A stretch of 64,000 nt of DNA, taken from assembly GCF_023370075.1 (NCBI RefSeq), contig NZ_CP097149.1, positions 1,982,001 to 2,046,000 of the forward strand. The letters are read 5' to 3'. This DNA comes from Deinococcus sp. QL22. GTDB taxonomy: Bacteria; Deinococcota; Deinococci; Deinococcales; Deinococcaceae. Made by a program: the position numbers and the translations under genes. This document shows, in pieces, positions 1 through 9,135 of the stretch; position 1 is the first letter of the stretch; the number at the start of each line of letters is the position of its first letter. The notes under the pieces were generated by a model. The model did no database searches. It saw nothing but the letters and a program-made list of their open reading frames with translations, and was not told the origin of the DNA.

Positions 1-1536
1 CGTGATCTCGCCATATACCACTTCTTCGGCGGCGCGGCCTGCCAGAGCGACGGCGATCATGTCTTCCAGCGCGTGCCGAGTCACGTGCAGGCGGTCATCG
101 GCGTCGGGCATCATGTAGCCCGCAGCCCGGCCACGAGGAACAACGGTGAGTTTGGCGACTCGGTTGGCGTGGGGCAACAGTTGAGCGGCGAGGGCATGTC
201 CAACTTCGTGGTAGGCCGTCACCTTGCGGTCTGCCTCTCTGACCACAAGACTGCGGCGTTCCGGCCCCATCAGCACCCGGTCACGCGCCTCGTCCACATC
301 CCGCCCCGTAATCCGTGTCCGCCCTTCCCGTGCGGCGAGCAATGCCGCTTCATTGAGCAGGTTTTCGAGATCGGCTCCGACCATCCCCGCCGTTCTTCTG
401 GCGACGAGGGCCAAATCCACGCTGGCATCCAAGGGCTTTTTCCGGGCATGAATTCGCAGCACCATCTCCCGCCCCCGCACATCCGGTGCGTCCACCACCA
501 CTTGACGGTCAAAACGTCCGGGCCGAAGTAAGGCGGCGTCCAACACATCCGGTCTGTTGGTTGCCGCGAGAATAATGACTTCCTGTCCACTGCCGAAGCC
601 GTCCATTTCGACGAGCAGTTGATTGAGCGTCTGTTCGCGTTCGTCATTCCCGCCTTGCAAACTCACGCCGCGTTTGCGTCCAACAGCGTCGATTTCGTCG
701 ATGAACACGATGCAGGGCGCACTCTTCCTCGCCTGCTCGAACAGGTCACGGACACGGGCCGCACCGACGCCGACGAACATTTCAACGAAATCCGAACCGG
801 AGATGGAGTAGTAGGGGACTTTGGCTTCGCCTGCGACAGCCTTAGCGAGTAGGGTCTTGCCGCTGCCGGGAGGGCCGACCAACAAGACGCCATGGGGAAT
901 ACGTGCGCCGAGTTGGTGGTATCGCTCGGGGTGGCGCAGGAATTCGACGACTTCTTGCAGGTCTTGCTTGGCCTCGTCGCACCCGGCCACATCAGCAAAA
1001 GTCTGTTTGATCTGGCCCTCCGCGATCACTGCCGCTTTGGACTTCCCAAATTGACTCGCCGCGTTGCCGCCGCCCTGAGCGCCCCGCAGCGAGCGCCACA
1101 GCACCAGCAAAATTAGCCCGGTCAGGATCAGAGGCAGCACTTGCCCGATCCAGCCAAAGGGCGACCCACCCGGTGTGACGCGCAGGGGCACGCCCGCCGC
1201 CCGAATCCGTTTCAGGGTCACGGCGTCAGGCGGCACCACCACCGAACGGGGCCGCGAGGCATCAATAAAGGTGACGCTGGCATTTCCCGCACCGTCCAGC
1301 GTGACCTGTGCGACCTTGCCCGTCTTCAGGTCTTCAAAAAAGCGGTTGGTGGAGTAGCCGCCGCTGCTGGGTGGCCGCAGAGTGCTGGTGGTGGGTGGCA
1401 ACGCCTGATCTGCAGTCTGAGCAGAAGCTATTTGAGCAGAGGCCGTTTGGGCAGAAGCCGCGAGCGGGCCAGCCAGCAGCAGGGCAAACAGCAGCGGCGG
1501 AAACAACCGGGCAGGGCGGGCACGGGCGGGGGCCAT
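1..1536 (-). CDS. ftsH: FtsH-type ATP-dependent zinc metalloprotease (3' end beyond window)
   Basis: This is a membrane-anchored AAA+ protease that degrades membrane and misfolded proteins. The frame is open for 512 codons and runs off the left edge, so the C-terminus is missing. Residues 10-29 form a hydrophobic N-terminal segment, followed by an ASAQ-rich short repeat (about 27-41), a short extracytoplasmic part and a second membrane segment (about 129-149). The Walker A motif GPPGSGKT is at 221-228, Walker B IVFIDEID at 276-283, the second region of homology near 325-344, and the zinc motif HEVGH at 443-447. All catalytic signatures present are intact. The N-terminal third is unlike a housekeeping FtsH, so this may be a paralogue. 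The ATG at 1536 is preceded by TAGCAT five nt upstream, consistent with leaderless initiation. Confidence 0.93.
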   Translation of the reverse strand, partial: MAPARARPARLFPPLLFALLLAGPLAASAQTASAQIASAQTADQALPPTTSTLRPPSSGGYSTNRFFEDLKTGKVAQVTLDGAGNASVTFIDASRPRSVVVPPDAVTLKRIRAAGVPLRVTPGGSPFGWIGQVLPLILTGLILLVLWRSLRGAQGGGNAASQFGKSKAAVIAEGQIKQTFADVAGCDEAKQDLQEVVEFLRHPERYHQLGARIPHGVLLVGPPGSGKTLLAKAVAGEAKVPYYSISGSDFVEMFVGVGAARVRDLFEQARKSAPCIVFIDEIDAVGRKRGVSLQGGNDEREQTLNQLLVEMDGFGSGQEVIILAATNRPDVLDAALLRPGRFDRQVVVDAPDVRGREMVLRIHARKKPLDASVDLALVARRTAGMVGADLENLLNEAALLAAREGRTRITGRDVDEARDRVLMGPERRSLVVREADRKVTAYHEVGHALAAQLLPHANRVAKLTVVPRGRAAGYMMPDADDRLHVTRHALEDMIAVALAGRAAEEVVYGEIT

Positions 1537-1716
1537 AGCCTATGCTACGCCGCCTTCCGCGCCCATATCCTATGAAAGCTGACCATTGCCCCAGCCCTCG
1601 CCCGGCCCCCTGTACCACGACCCCCCCCATCAAGCTGACCCATTTCTCCTGGTTTTCAGAGATGACATATTGGTCAGACTCAGATTCCTGTCAGGCTCGG
1701 CCAGTAGACTGCCCCT

Positions 1717-2208
1717 ATGCGTAGCCTCCTTGTGCTTGGCGCACTCAGCTTGACCCTGAGTGCCTGTACCGTCAACGTTCGCCCCAACTTGGGCCTTAGC
1801 GGGAGCAGCAGCAACCTGATCACCAGCGTTCGTCCTGATCGGGGCGAGGGCGGCAACTACGTGATCGGCGAAGCCCTGCGCCTGAGTGTGACCACCCGCA
1901 CTGCCGGGTACGTGACCCTGCTGGCCCTGAACCCCAACGGCACGGCCAATGCACTCGTGCGTGACGCCTACGTGCAGGCCGGAACCACCACTTTCCCCCG
2001 CGCCCAGGACGGCGTGACCTACAACGTGGCGGCCCCCCGCGGCTTGCAGCGTGTGCGCGTGCTGTTTACCCGCGTGCGCCCCACCACCGACCTCGTGCTG
2101 GGCGGCGTGTACGACGGCAATCGTTGGAACCGGGCCAGCGAGGAATACCTGAACAACTACGCGCCCGCCGACAGGGACGTGCAGGAAACCTACCTGTACG
2201 TGCGCTAA
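1717..2208 (+). CDS. DUF4384 domain lipoprotein
   Basis: This is a 163-residue predicted lipoprotein. It has a short signal peptide with the lipobox LSAC (Cys about residue 17), then a domain resembling DUF4384, recognised from the stretch GEALRLSVTTRTAGYVTLL. DUF4384 proteins are surface-associated and are often found as lipoproteins or at the end of protease or S-layer proteins in Deinococcus; the biochemical role is unknown. The start is supported by TAGACT at 1705-1710 exactly six nt before the ATG, with no Shine-Dalgarno sequence. The gene is divergent from ftsH and is followed by a hairpin terminator. Confidence 0.8.
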   Translation: MRSLLVLGALSLTLSACTVNVRPNLGLSGSSSNLITSVRPDRGEGGNYVIGEALRLSVTTRTAGYVTLLALNPNGTANALVRDAYVQAGTTTFPRAQDGVTYNVAAPRGLQRVRVLFTRVRPTTDLVLGGVYDGNRWNRASEEYLNNYAPADRDVQETYLYVR

Positions 2209-2235
2209 AGTTTAAGACTCAAGTTGCCTTCTGGA

Positions 2236-2265
2236 AGCCAGTCGCCCCGTGCGGCTGGTTTTTTC
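2236..2265 (+). terminator. Intrinsic terminator after DUF4384 lipoprotein gene
   Basis: A ten-bp stem (AGCCAGTCGC against GCGGCTGGTT, with two G-T pairs) and a CCCGT loop are followed by a run of T. It lies 27 nt after the lipoprotein stop and directly before the -10 box of the next gene. Confidence 0.75.
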
Positions 2266-2278
2266 GTACTCTGCCCGC

Positions 2279-2620
2279 ATGACTGATGCTGTTGCTCCGC
2301 TGACCTTCGAGGCTGCCCGCGCCCGTGTGGACGCCTATATTTCCCAGTTCAAGGAAGGCTATTTTTCGCCGCTGCTGATGTTGGCCCGCCTGACCGAAGA
2401 AACGGGCGAGATTGCGCGTGTCATTGCCCACCAGAACGGCAAAACGCCCAAGCCGAGGGAAGACGTGGGCGACCTAGAATTGGAACTGGCCGACCTGCTG
2501 TTCGTGATGATCTGCATGGCGAACGAACGCGGCCTGAGCCTGGAGCGCGGCTTTGAGCGCATGATGACCAAAGTGGAAACGCGGGATGCTGACCGCTGGA
2601 CGAAGAAGGAGAGCCTATGA
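2279..2620 (+). CDS. MazG-like nucleotide pyrophosphohydrolase
   Basis: This 113-residue all-alpha NTP pyrophosphohydrolase is of the short single-domain MazG/YpjD type, which hydrolyses (d)NTPs to NMPs and is thought to clean the nucleotide pool. The metal-binding pattern is visible as EETGE near residues 40-44 and ELELADLLFVM near 70-80. I chose the ATG at 2279 over an in-frame start at 2249 because TACTCT (2267-2272) lies six nt before it, fitting leaderless initiation, and because the upstream frame overlaps the preceding terminator. The gene overlaps the next one by 4 bp (ATGA), so the two are probably co-translated. Confidence 0.85.
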   Translation: MTDAVAPLTFEAARARVDAYISQFKEGYFSPLLMLARLTEETGEIARVIAHQNGKTPKPREDVGDLELELADLLFVMICMANERGLSLERGFERMMTKVETRDADRWTKKESL

Positions 2621-3183
2621 CCGACGCTATGCCCAACCGTATGCCTGACGCCGCCGCACCAGACCGCCGTTTTCCTACTGGCCCCATGCCTACCCCGCTC
2701 ACGCTGACGCCGCAGGAGCGGGCCGAAGCGGTGGCTGCCATTCGCGCCCTGCCCGCCGAGTTGCGTGCGGCGGTGGCCCAATTGGGGGAATCCCAGTTAG
2801 ACACGCCCTACCGCGAGGGGGGCTGGACGGCGCGGCAGGTGGTGCATCATGTGGGCGACAGCCATCTCAACGCTTACGCCCGCCTGAAACTGACTCTGAC
2901 CGAGTCCAATCCGACCATCAGGCCCTACGAGCAGACCCTCTGGGCCGAGTTGCCCGATTCGCAGTTGCCCGTAGAAGTCAGCCTGAGCTTGCTGGATTCG
3001 CTGCATAACCGCATCGTGGCCGTGCTGGATGGCGTAGGTGGCACAGACTGGGGGGGCGCAGATTGGGCACGCCAGTGGACGCACCCCGCGCAGGGCCGCA
3101 CCTACACGCTGGATACGCTGGCCGCCATGTACGCGTGGCATGGCCGCCACCACACGGCGCACCTGAAGTTGATCGGGAAATAG
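2617..3183 (+). CDS. YfiT/BstA-like DinB-superfamily metal-dependent hydrolase/transferase
   Basis: This 188-residue protein is of the YfiT type, a DinB-fold metal-binding family. Some members transfer bacillithiol or another low-molecular-weight thiol to electrophiles. The sequence shows the family pattern YREGGWTARQVVHHVGDSH near residues 65-85 and a C-terminal WHGRHHTAHL stretch (about 174-183), which together supply the three metal-ligand histidines. The first 30 residues are a Pro/Asp-rich extension. It is translationally coupled to the MazG gene through an ATGA overlap. Deinococcus makes bacillithiol, so a bacillithiol transferase role is plausible but inferred. Confidence 0.8.
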   Translation: MTDAMPNRMPDAAAPDRRFPTGPMPTPLTLTPQERAEAVAAIRALPAELRAAVAQLGESQLDTPYREGGWTARQVVHHVGDSHLNAYARLKLTLTESNPTIRPYEQTLWAELPDSQLPVEVSLSLLDSLHNRIVAVLDGVGGTDWGGADWARQWTHPAQGRTYTLDTLAAMYAWHGRHHTAHLKLIGK

Positions 3184-3238
3184 GATGGACGGGCTCCGAT
3201 TCCCGACTCTGCGCACAAACACCGGAGAGCCGTCCATC
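3184..3238. repeat. Inverted repeat, 9-bp arms
   Basis: GATGGACGG (3184-3192) is mirrored by CCGTCCATC (3230-3238), with further CCG/CGG pairing inside. It begins immediately after the YfiT-like stop codon. It could act as a transcript-end hairpin, but there is no T run. Confidence 0.5.
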
Positions 3239-3302
3239 TCTGCCAGCCGGTACCGCTTGCCGTTCACTCCGTTCAGGTTCGCCTTCGGCTTACCGCAATA
3301 GC

Positions 3303-3779
3303 GTGCAGTACGACGAAACCCTACACATTCCAGTCACGCTGCGTTCGGCGGGCGTGGTGGTCATCAATGCATCGGGTGAAGTGTTGCTGGTACAGGAAGG
3401 CAAACCCGGCAGCCGCAATCTGTGGCACTTTCCGGCGGGCGGGGTAGAGGAGGGCGAGAACCCCCAGGACGCCGCCGTGCGCGAGGCGTGGGAGGAAACT
3501 GGGCTGAGCGTGCGGCCCATCAAGCTCCTGAATACGCTGCTGGGCAAGATGCCCGACGACGTGTTGATCCTGCGGTTCGCCTGGCTGGCAGAAGTGATCG
3601 GGCCAGCACTTGCGCCGGCGCCCCGGCCCGGATTTGCCGCCGAGGTGCAGGAGGCGCGGTATTTTACCCGTGCGGAAGTGGAGGCCCTCTACGCCGCCCG
3701 CCAACTGCGGATGCATCACACCAAGTTGTTTATAGATGCCGCGTTTGCCGAGTGGGAGCGGGCCGAAGCTCTGGCGTAG
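3303..3779 (+). CDS. Nudix hydrolase
   Basis: This 158-residue Nudix hydrolase cleaves a nucleoside diphosphate linked to another moiety; the substrate cannot be read from sequence. The Nudix box is complete: GGVEEGENPQDAAVREAW then EETGL, with the Glu pair for metal binding. The frame is open far upstream, but the homologous part begins at the GTG at 3303 (VQYDETLHIP), so I place the start there. No strong ribosome-binding site is visible, and the exact start is uncertain. It lies about 120 nt behind the YfiT-like gene and converges on a dehydrogenase gene. Confidence 0.82.
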   Translation: MQYDETLHIPVTLRSAGVVVINASGEVLLVQEGKPGSRNLWHFPAGGVEEGENPQDAAVREAWEETGLSVRPIKLLNTLLGKMPDDVLILRFAWLAEVIGPALAPAPRPGFAAEVQEARYFTRAEVEALYAARQLRMHHTKLFIDAAFAEWERAEALA

Positions 3780-3869
3780 AGCAGTCGTTGAACAATTTTC
3801 AGCTTTGCTTAAAGCGTCGTCTTCCCAGCCACCACGCCTTTCCCACGTTCCATAACCCACGATCCAGAT

Positions 3870-4523
3870 TCACCCTTCTACTCGCAATTCCCCCTGCGCC
3901 GCGCCGCTCCTGTCGGCTGCAATGGCCTGCGCTACGGCTTCGGCGCTGATGGCTCCACGGGGCATGCGGCCCACCTGCGTCCACAGCGGTGTATCCACGG
4001 CGGGCGGCAGCACCAGCGTCAGCGCTTTTTGCGTGCCACGCGGCAATTCCAGGCGGGCAATAGTCACGGCCTGCGCCAGGGCTGCTTTGCTGGCAGCATA
4101 CTGGGAAAACCCTTTGGCCGTGACCAGTTCGGGCCTCGCGCCGATCAGGTACATGCGCCCGCCTTCCATCAGCTTGGGCAGCGCATATTTCAACGTCCAG
4201 ACGGCTCCAAAATAGTTGGCGTTCCACACGGCCCGCACCTGCGCGGCGTCCAGGTCTGCCAGGGGTTGAGGCAGGGCCGCGCCCGCTGCATAAATGACGG
4301 TGTCCAGGCTCTCCACGCCGTCCAGCAGCGAGCGCACATGGCTTTCAAAGCCTACATCTACCCGCTGCGCTGTGCTGCCCAGTGCGGTACTTCCGAGTTC
4401 GGCGGCAAGGGCCGACAATTTGGCCTCATCCCGCCCGGCCAGGATCAGTGAATCTGCGCCCGCCATTGCCCGCGCCATCGCTGCGCCAATGCCGCCCGTG
4501 GCTCCGATAATCAGTGTGGTCAT
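3870..4523 (-). CDS. Short-chain dehydrogenase/reductase
   Basis: This 217-residue SDR-family oxidoreductase has the nucleotide-binding GATGGIG at residues 7-13 and the catalytic YAASK near residue 140. The position that usually holds the catalytic Ser reads in the context LIGARPE, so the canonical Ser is not evident. The substrate is unknown. I chose the ATG at 4523 because it leaves the Rossmann strand directly at the N-terminus; an upstream in-frame start at 4571 would add an unrelated Pro/Ala tail. It stands alone, converging with the Nudix gene. Confidence 0.82.
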   Translation of the reverse strand: MTTLIIGATGGIGAAMARAMAGADSLILAGRDEAKLSALAAELGSTALGSTAQRVDVGFESHVRSLLDGVESLDTVIYAAGAALPQPLADLDAAQVRAVWNANYFGAVWTLKYALPKLMEGGRMYLIGARPELVTAKGFSQYAASKAALAQAVTIARLELPRGTQKALTLVLPPAVDTPLWTQVGRMPRGAISAEAVAQAIAADRSGAAQGELRVEG

Positions 4524-4837
4524 GGGCCGCAGTGCAGCACAGGCGGGGGCAGGTGTGCCGTATGCGGGCATGCAAAAGACAGTCGGCCAGCCCTGTTCAG
4601 GTGGGAGAGCAAGAGAGCGATTGAGATCAAATTGCGATGATTCCTGAACATCATCCGAGCGGAGCGAGTGGCAATGAGTACGGGCTGGCGGCGATGGACG
4701 ACCCTATCGGTGCCTTTGCAGATGTTCGGGAATCAAAGCAAGTCCGTATGAGAGGGTAAAAGCCTGATTTTTCATATTGATGCCCCTTGCACCCCCCTCT
4801 ATTGTGGAACGGAATAGAGGCCAGCACACTGACAGAT
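4524..4837. repeat. Intergenic region with a dispersed repeat copy (about 4655-4751)
   Basis: No gene is supported here. The segment 4655-4751 aligns over its full length with 28121-28218: both begin around GAGCGAGTGG, share GCGGTGC/TCGGTGC and GGAAT-AAAGC in the middle, and end TCCGTATGA. It is probably a small non-coding dispersed element. A promoter for the next gene lies at 4777-4805. Confidence 0.55.
4777..4805 (+). promoter_or_regulatory. Sigma-A-type promoter for exported-protein gene
   Basis: TTGATG (4777-4782) and TATTGT (4800-4805) are separated by 17 nt. The predicted transcript starts about 25 nt before the ATG at 4838. Confidence 0.6.
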
Positions 4838-5266
4838 ATGAGAAATAAATTAGGCTTTTTGGTCGCCTGCTCGCTCCTGTTGCTGCCCTCTGCCCTGGCC
4901 ACGGATTTTGTCACCAAATCCAACCTCACTGGCTTTCAACTGCCCAAGGGCGCACTCGAACTGACCGACGATGACTTCTCCGAAGAAATGGTCGAGGTGC
5001 TCGATGCAACGGCGGCAGAGCTCAATGGGCAGTGCCAGTACCACGAACTGCTCTTCTGGGAAGGCAAGCCCACCGCCATCGCCAAAGACCTGAACGCGAA
5101 AATCCCCAAAGACTTTAAGTACAAGAGTCTGGATGTAGGCGAGACCTCAGACGGCGGTGCATACGAGCAGTTTGTTCTGACCACGCCGAAGATGTGGGTA
5201 GCTGGAACTTGGTTTCAGGGTGAGGCCGACGTGATTCTGGCATGGTGTACGGTGGTCAAGAAGTAG
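4838..5266 (+). CDS. Hypothetical exported protein
   Basis: This 142-residue protein has a clear signal peptide: MRNK followed by a Leu-rich core and a cleavage site around ALA-TDF. The mature part is acidic, has two Cys (in GQCQYHE and AWCTVV) that could form a disulfide, and shows no motif I recognise. The ATG at 4838 is preferred over 4787 because it gives the signal peptide and fits the promoter. It is monocistronic and converges on the era gene pair, sharing the terminator at 5298-5343. Confidence 0.7.
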   Translation: MRNKLGFLVACSLLLLPSALATDFVTKSNLTGFQLPKGALELTDDDFSEEMVEVLDATAAELNGQCQYHELLFWEGKPTAIAKDLNAKIPKDFKYKSLDVGETSDGGAYEQFVLTTPKMWVAGTWFQGEADVILAWCTVVKK

Positions 5267-5297
5267 TCTTGCTCTAGCACCCACCGTGCCAAGCTTC

Positions 5298-5343
5298 AAA
5301 AACCGCCCCCGCTCACAGCCGATGCTGGAGCGGGGGCGGTTTT
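5298..5343. terminator. Bidirectional intrinsic terminator
   Basis: A perfect 14-bp stem (AACCGCCCCCGCTC against GAGCGGGGGCGGTT) is flanked by an A run on the left and a T run on the right. It serves the exported-protein gene on + and the era operon on -. Confidence 0.9.
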
Positions 5344-5362
5344 GCCGAAGTCAACTGAAACT

Positions 5363-5554
5363 TTATTGGCGCGGCTTGCGGTTCTTATTGATGAGTGTCA
5401 TGAATTCGGGTGGACGTTGAGCGTCGTTCAGTTCGGCCAGCAGCGTGGCGGGATAGTCCTTGCAGAGTTCTCCCCACCACCCCTCTGTTTTGCGGTTCAA
5501 AATGCGCCAGCCCTCACCAGGAATGGCTTTGGCGACAAACCGGGCGCGGCTCAT
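5363..5554 (-). CDS. Small hypothetical protein following era
   Basis: This 63-residue basic protein (start MSRARFVAK, end NRKPRQ) sits 16 nt behind the era stop codon and just ahead of the shared terminator. The position and coding-like composition suggest a real gene co-transcribed with era. No domain is recognised. The single Trp-Trp pair in GWWGEL is notable. Its function is unknown. Confidence 0.6.
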   Translation of the reverse strand: MSRARFVAKAIPGEGWRILNRKTEGWWGELCKDYPATLLAELNDAQRPPEFMTLINKNRKPRQ

Positions 5555-5570
5555 CCAGATCTATTCGGCT

Positions 5571-6545
5571 TTACTCGTAGCCCAATTCGCGCAGGGCTTC
5601 CTCATCCTCGCGCCAGCCGGGAATCACAATGACTTCAAGGCCCAAAAAGACTTTGCGGCTCAGGAAGACTTCCAGTTGCTTGCGGGCGGCCTGACCGATT
5701 TCGCGCAGTTGCTTGCCGCCTGCACCGATGACCATGCCCTTGTGGGCGTTCTTTTCCACCACGATTTCGCCTTCTATGCGTTGCAGGCCGTCCTCACGCT
5801 CCGTCCAACTGTTCACGCGGGTGGCGACGGCGTAGGGCAACTCGTCGCGCAGCTTTTTCATGGCTTCTTCTCGGATAATCTCGGCAGCCCACATTTCGCG
5901 GGTCTGGTCACTGGCCGCGCCGAGGGGATAGAAGAAGGGGTTTTCGGGCAAGATGTCCAGCAGTTGCTCACGCAAAGTCGCCACTGCTTGCGGGTTGTTC
6001 TGGGCGCTGAGAACCGTTTCACTGGTGTCGTGGGTGCGGCCTTCCAGCAGCGCACGGTACAGCTTCATGGCCTCTTCGGGGTACTTGGCGACGTCGGTTT
6101 TGTTGCCCACCAGAAACAGAGGTTTGGGCAATTCGCGCACCTGCCGTGCCACCAACTGGTCTTCATCGGTGGGCGGGTGGCGCAGATCTACGACCCAGAT
6201 CACGGCGTCTACATCGGCCAACGCGCTGTGAACCTCGTGGTTCATGTACTTGCCGAGCGCGTCTTTGGGCTTGTGCAGTCCCGGCGTATCTACGAACACC
6301 AGTTGGCGGTTGCCCGACGAATGAATGCCGCGCACGCCGCGCCGGGTGGTCTGCGGGCGGGGGCTGGTGGGCGCGACTTTGGTGCCCAAAAAGGAGTTCA
6401 TCAGCGTGCTTTTGCCCACGTTGGGTTTGCCGACAATCGCCACGAACCCGGAATGGGTCTGCGGAGCCTTGCCCTGTTTGGGGCTGTTGTCTGGGGTGTT
6501 GCGGAGGTGATCTGGGCTGGAAGCTGAATCCGTCATCATTTTCAT
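5571..6545 (-). CDS. era: GTPase Era
   Basis: Era is an essential GTPase that binds 16S rRNA near its 3' end and assists 30S subunit maturation. The G1 motif [10 protein letters not shown]3 DTPGLH and G4 NKTD are all present, and the C-terminal KH domain carries the GxxG loop in [13 protein letters not shown]. The frame opens at 6569, but homology begins around residue 40, so the start could be 6569, 6545 or 6539; 6545 (MKMMTD) is my choice. The N-terminal 30 residues are a Ser/Pro/Asp-rich extension. A small protein gene follows in the same operon. Confidence 0.93.
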   Translation of the reverse strand: MKMMTDSASSPDHLRNTPDNSPKQGKAPQTHSGFVAIVGKPNVGKSTLMNSFLGTKVAPTSPRPQTTRRGVRGIHSSGNRQLVFVDTPGLHKPKDALGKYMNHEVHSALADVDAVIWVVDLRHPPTDEDQLVARQVRELPKPLFLVGNKTDVAKYPEEAMKLYRALLEGRTHDTSETVLSAQNNPQAVATLREQLLDILPENPFFYPLGAASDQTREMWAAEIIREEAMKKLRDELPYAVATRVNSWTEREDGLQRIEGEIVVEKNAHKGMVIGAGGKQLREIGQAARKQLEVFLSRKVFLGLEVIVIPGWREDEEALRELGYE

Positions 6546-6610
6546 TGTCGCACGCGCCTGCCGGGGCAAGTGTTCATTGGGACAGGGAGGAGCGGGGTTG
6601 GCGGCGGGCA

Positions 6611-6724
6611 GTCTAAGGGTCTAAAGGTTGAGGGCCTAGGGTGCTGGGGCGGTTGGGTTTTTCCCTTCCGCACAGCCTCTACAATACAGGCCGTCTTTTT
6701 CCTTAGACTCTTGACCTTTAGACT
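6611..6724. repeat. GTCTAAGG-type intergenic repeat, inverted pair
   Basis: GTCTAAGGGTCTAAAGG starts at 6611, and the complementary CCTTAGAC...CCTTTAGAC lies at 6701-6724. The right-hand copy supplies the TAA stop of the neighbouring dehydrogenase gene (GTC TAA). The same words recur in other intergenic gaps of the window. Confidence 0.6.
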
Positions 6725-7563
6725 GCTTCTTTCCGCGCCTGCACCCGCGCAATCAGGCGGGCCACCGCGGCACGGGGCAGGAAACGCGGCATCAGACTCT
6801 GTACCTTGTTCACGCTGCCTGCCACCAGCACCGCCTGACCGCGCAGCATGGCATTTACGCCCTGCTGGGCCACGTCATCGGCAGTGAGCATGGTCAGACT
6901 GCGGGTGCCTGCATTCAGCAACTTGCTCTCGCCCAGGCTGGCGGCGTCCTGAAATCCAGTGGCGACTGGGCCGGGGCACAGGGCGGTCACGCTGACGCCT
7001 GTGCCGCGCAGTTCCTCGTTTACGCCCTCGCTGAAACTCAGCACATAGGCTTTAGAAGCGTAATAGACGGCCATCAGCGGCCCCGGCAGAAAGGCGGCAG
7101 TCGAGGCTACATTCAGCACGCGCCCGCGCCCCCGCGTCACCATATCGGGCAGAAAACGGCGCGTCAGGTCGGTCAGGGCGGCGATGTTCACGGCCACCAT
7201 GCGGTTGATTTCGCCTGCGTCCTGCATCCAGAATTCGCTGAAGCCGCCGAATCCGGCGTTGTTCACCAGAATATCCACCGTCAGGTGGCGGGCCGAAACT
7301 TCTCGTTGCAGCACCTCGCCTGCATCGGGGCGGGTCAGGTCTAGGGCGATGACGTGCGCCTGAATACCGTGCTTGTTGCCCAGTTCCTGCGCCAGCGTCT
7401 GCATTTTGCCCTCGCTGCGGGCCACCAATATCAGGTGTGCGCCGCGTGCCGCCAATTGCCGCGCGATGGCCTCGCCAATGCCGCCGCTCGCGCCCGTAAT
7501 CAGGGCGGTGGCGGGTTGGGTCGCTCGGAACTGATCTTTGGTTGCGTGGTTCTGCTGGGTCAT
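6718..7563 (-). CDS. Short-chain dehydrogenase/reductase
   Basis: This 281-residue classical SDR has the cofactor site TGASGGIG near residues 23-30, NNAGFGG near 100 and the catalytic Ser plus YYASK near 165-169. It resembles the DltE/YqjQ-like SDRs often annotated as SDR family NAD(P)-dependent oxidoreductase; the substrate is unknown. A Shine-Dalgarno sequence (AGGAGATGAC) precedes the ATG. The gene is divergent from a TetR regulator, which may control it; this is inferred from orientation only. Confidence 0.87.
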   Translation of the reverse strand: MTQQNHATKDQFRATQPATALITGASGGIGEAIARQLAARGAHLILVARSEGKMQTLAQELGNKHGIQAHVIALDLTRPDAGEVLQREVSARHLTVDILVNNAGFGGFSEFWMQDAGEINRMVAVNIAALTDLTRRFLPDMVTRGRGRVLNVASTAAFLPGPLMAVYYASKAYVLSFSEGVNEELRGTGVSVTALCPGPVATGFQDAASLGESKLLNAGTRSLTMLTADDVAQQGVNAMLRGQAVLVAGSVNKVQSLMPRFLPRAAVARLIARVQARKEAV

Positions 7564-7659
7564 GTCATCTCCTGTGGGCAGCCCTGAATGACCCCCGGTA
7601 AGTCAGGCTCTACTAACTCTGGGTAAGTATGTCAAGCTGCCTCATTATGGAAATTCGCC

Positions 7660-7688
7660 TTGACTTCTTTGCCTATCTCCACTCTAAT
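7660..7688 (+). promoter_or_regulatory. Promoter for leaderless TetR gene
   Basis: TTGACT (7660-7665) and TCTAAT (7683-7688) are separated by 17 nt, and the GTG start follows six nt later. The mRNA should start at or very near the start codon. The gap also holds two GGTAAGT words (around 7599 and 7622) that could be operator elements. Confidence 0.75.
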
Positions 7689-7694
7689 TAACCC

Positions 7695-8348
7695 GTGGTT
7701 ACTCTTGCTCGTGCCCGGTCTGACCGTGCCAAAGAAGCGCGGCGGGCCGAGATTTTGCATCAGACCTTGACGCTGTGGCAGACGCACCGGTACGAAGAGC
7801 TGACCTTGCAAGCCGTCGCTGAGCGTGTAGGCCTGACCAAGCCCGCGCTGTACGGCTATTTCCCCACCAAAGAGACATTGTTTCTGGCTCTGTACGAGGA
7901 ATTGCTTGACGCGTGGCTGCAAGGTCTGACGCGGCATCTGCGGCTGGGAGGCACGCATTCCCCGGCCAGTCTCGCAGCGCTCATTCATACCTTGCTGGAG
8001 GAACACGCCGCCTTGACGCGCCTGATTCCGCATCTGGCAGGGCTGCTGGAGCGCAACATCAGCGAAGACCGCGCCCGCGCCCACAAAGGCTGGTTGCTGA
8101 CGCAACTGCAGCCGCTTGCGCCGTTGCTGGAATCGGCGTTGCCCGGTCTGCCCCCCGGTGACAGCCTGAAACTGCTGACGTACACACAGGCCTTGGTGGC
8201 GGGCCTCTATCCCATGTCCGACCCCGCGCCCGCTGTTCAGGCGGCCATGCAAACCCCGGAACTCACGCCGCTGTGCGTGCAATTCGGGCCTGCCTTGCAA
8301 GAAAGTTTGACGGCGTTGTATGCGGGACTGTGCCAAAAAAGGCCATGA
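7695..8348 (+). CDS. TetR/AcrR family transcriptional regulator
   Basis: This 217-residue regulator has an N-terminal TetR helix-turn-helix (about residues 17-63: ILHQTLTLW..., LTLQAVAERVGLTKPALYGYF) and a ligand-binding C-terminal domain of unknown specificity. The GTG at 7695 sits six nt behind a good -10 box. It probably represses its own promoter and the divergent dehydrogenase gene; both ideas rest on arrangement. Confidence 0.88.
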   Translation: MVTLARARSDRAKEARRAEILHQTLTLWQTHRYEELTLQAVAERVGLTKPALYGYFPTKETLFLALYEELLDAWLQGLTRHLRLGGTHSPASLAALIHTLLEEHAALTRLIPHLAGLLERNISEDRARAHKGWLLTQLQPLAPLLESALPGLPPGDSLKLLTYTQALVAGLYPMSDPAPAVQAAMQTPELTPLCVQFGPALQESLTALYAGLCQKRP

Positions 8349-8531
8349 GTCATGTGTCTTTGGCTTTGAATTGACAGACAGGAACGGGTCATGGTGCCGG
8401 ACTGCTTTTGATGGCCCATAACTCAGAGTTTCTTTCTTCTGATTAGAGTGGCCTGCTTCATCCGCTGCAAAGATTGACCAAGTGTCAAGCCTCTCTGAAA
8501 CTTCTTTGACATGGGGCGCGTACTGTGTGGC

Positions 8532-9098
8532 ATGAGCCGACCGACCCAATCTGCCCCCACCGATACCGTTGCCCAGATGCTTCCTCAGAGTATGGCGGTA
8601 CTGACGCGCCCCAGCCCCAGCACGTTTGAACTGTACGAAAAGCGCGGCGGCATGATGCAAGCGGCCATTTACGTGCTTCTGGCGGCCCTCGTTTCAGGCG
8701 TCATCGCTGGAGTCTTTGCGCCTCTGCACGATTACAACATCTTCTCGCAGTTCTTTAGTCGTCTCGTTGCCATCCCAGTTCAGTTCGCCATCTTCGTGGC
8801 CGCCGTCTACCTGATCGGCAAGCATTTGTTTAAGGGTACAGGCACGCTCTCAGAAGTCGCTTATACTTTCGCGCTGTTCTTCGTCCCACTTAGCATCGTG
8901 GGAACCCTCATTGGTATTATTCCCATTCTGGGATGGATTGCGGGCCTGATTATCTCCGTTGCTATGGTCTTCTTCGGCTTCTTGGCCGTGCAATCCAGCA
9001 TGAATTTGCGCGACCAGACCCAGGCCGCCATTACATTGGTCTTGTCAGGCGTGGCGTATTGGATCGTCGGAGCCATTGTTATCGGCATTCTGCTTTAA
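8532..9098 (+). CDS. Yip1-family integral membrane protein
   Basis: This 188-residue protein has a soluble N-terminus of about 45 residues and about five hydrophobic segments, matching the Yip1 domain layout (motif-like [19 protein letters not shown]). The function of bacterial Yip1 proteins is not established. I prefer the ATG at 8532 because TACTGT (8521-8526) lies five nt before it; an in-frame ATG at 8511 is possible. It converges with ribF and shares a long hairpin. Confidence 0.75.
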   Translation: MSRPTQSAPTDTVAQMLPQSMAVLTRPSPSTFELYEKRGGMMQAAIYVLLAALVSGVIAGVFAPLHDYNIFSQFFSRLVAIPVQFAIFVAAVYLIGKHLFKGTGTLSEVAYTFALFFVPLSIVGTLIGIIPILGWIAGLIISVAMVFFGFLAVQSSMNLRDQTQAAITLVLSGVAYWIVGAIVIGILL

Positions 9099-9135
9099 CC
9101 TACCGGGCCAGATTTAATACGTTTGTCCGACAACC

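Noticed and set aside
3063..3302. 80-codon N-terminal extension of the Nudix gene
   Set aside because: It overlaps the YfiT-like gene and an inverted repeat, and its composition is unlike the Nudix part; the GTG at 3303 is a better start.
5460..6527. 355-codon plus-strand frame opposite era
   Set aside because: It is a shadow of era; no motif was found.
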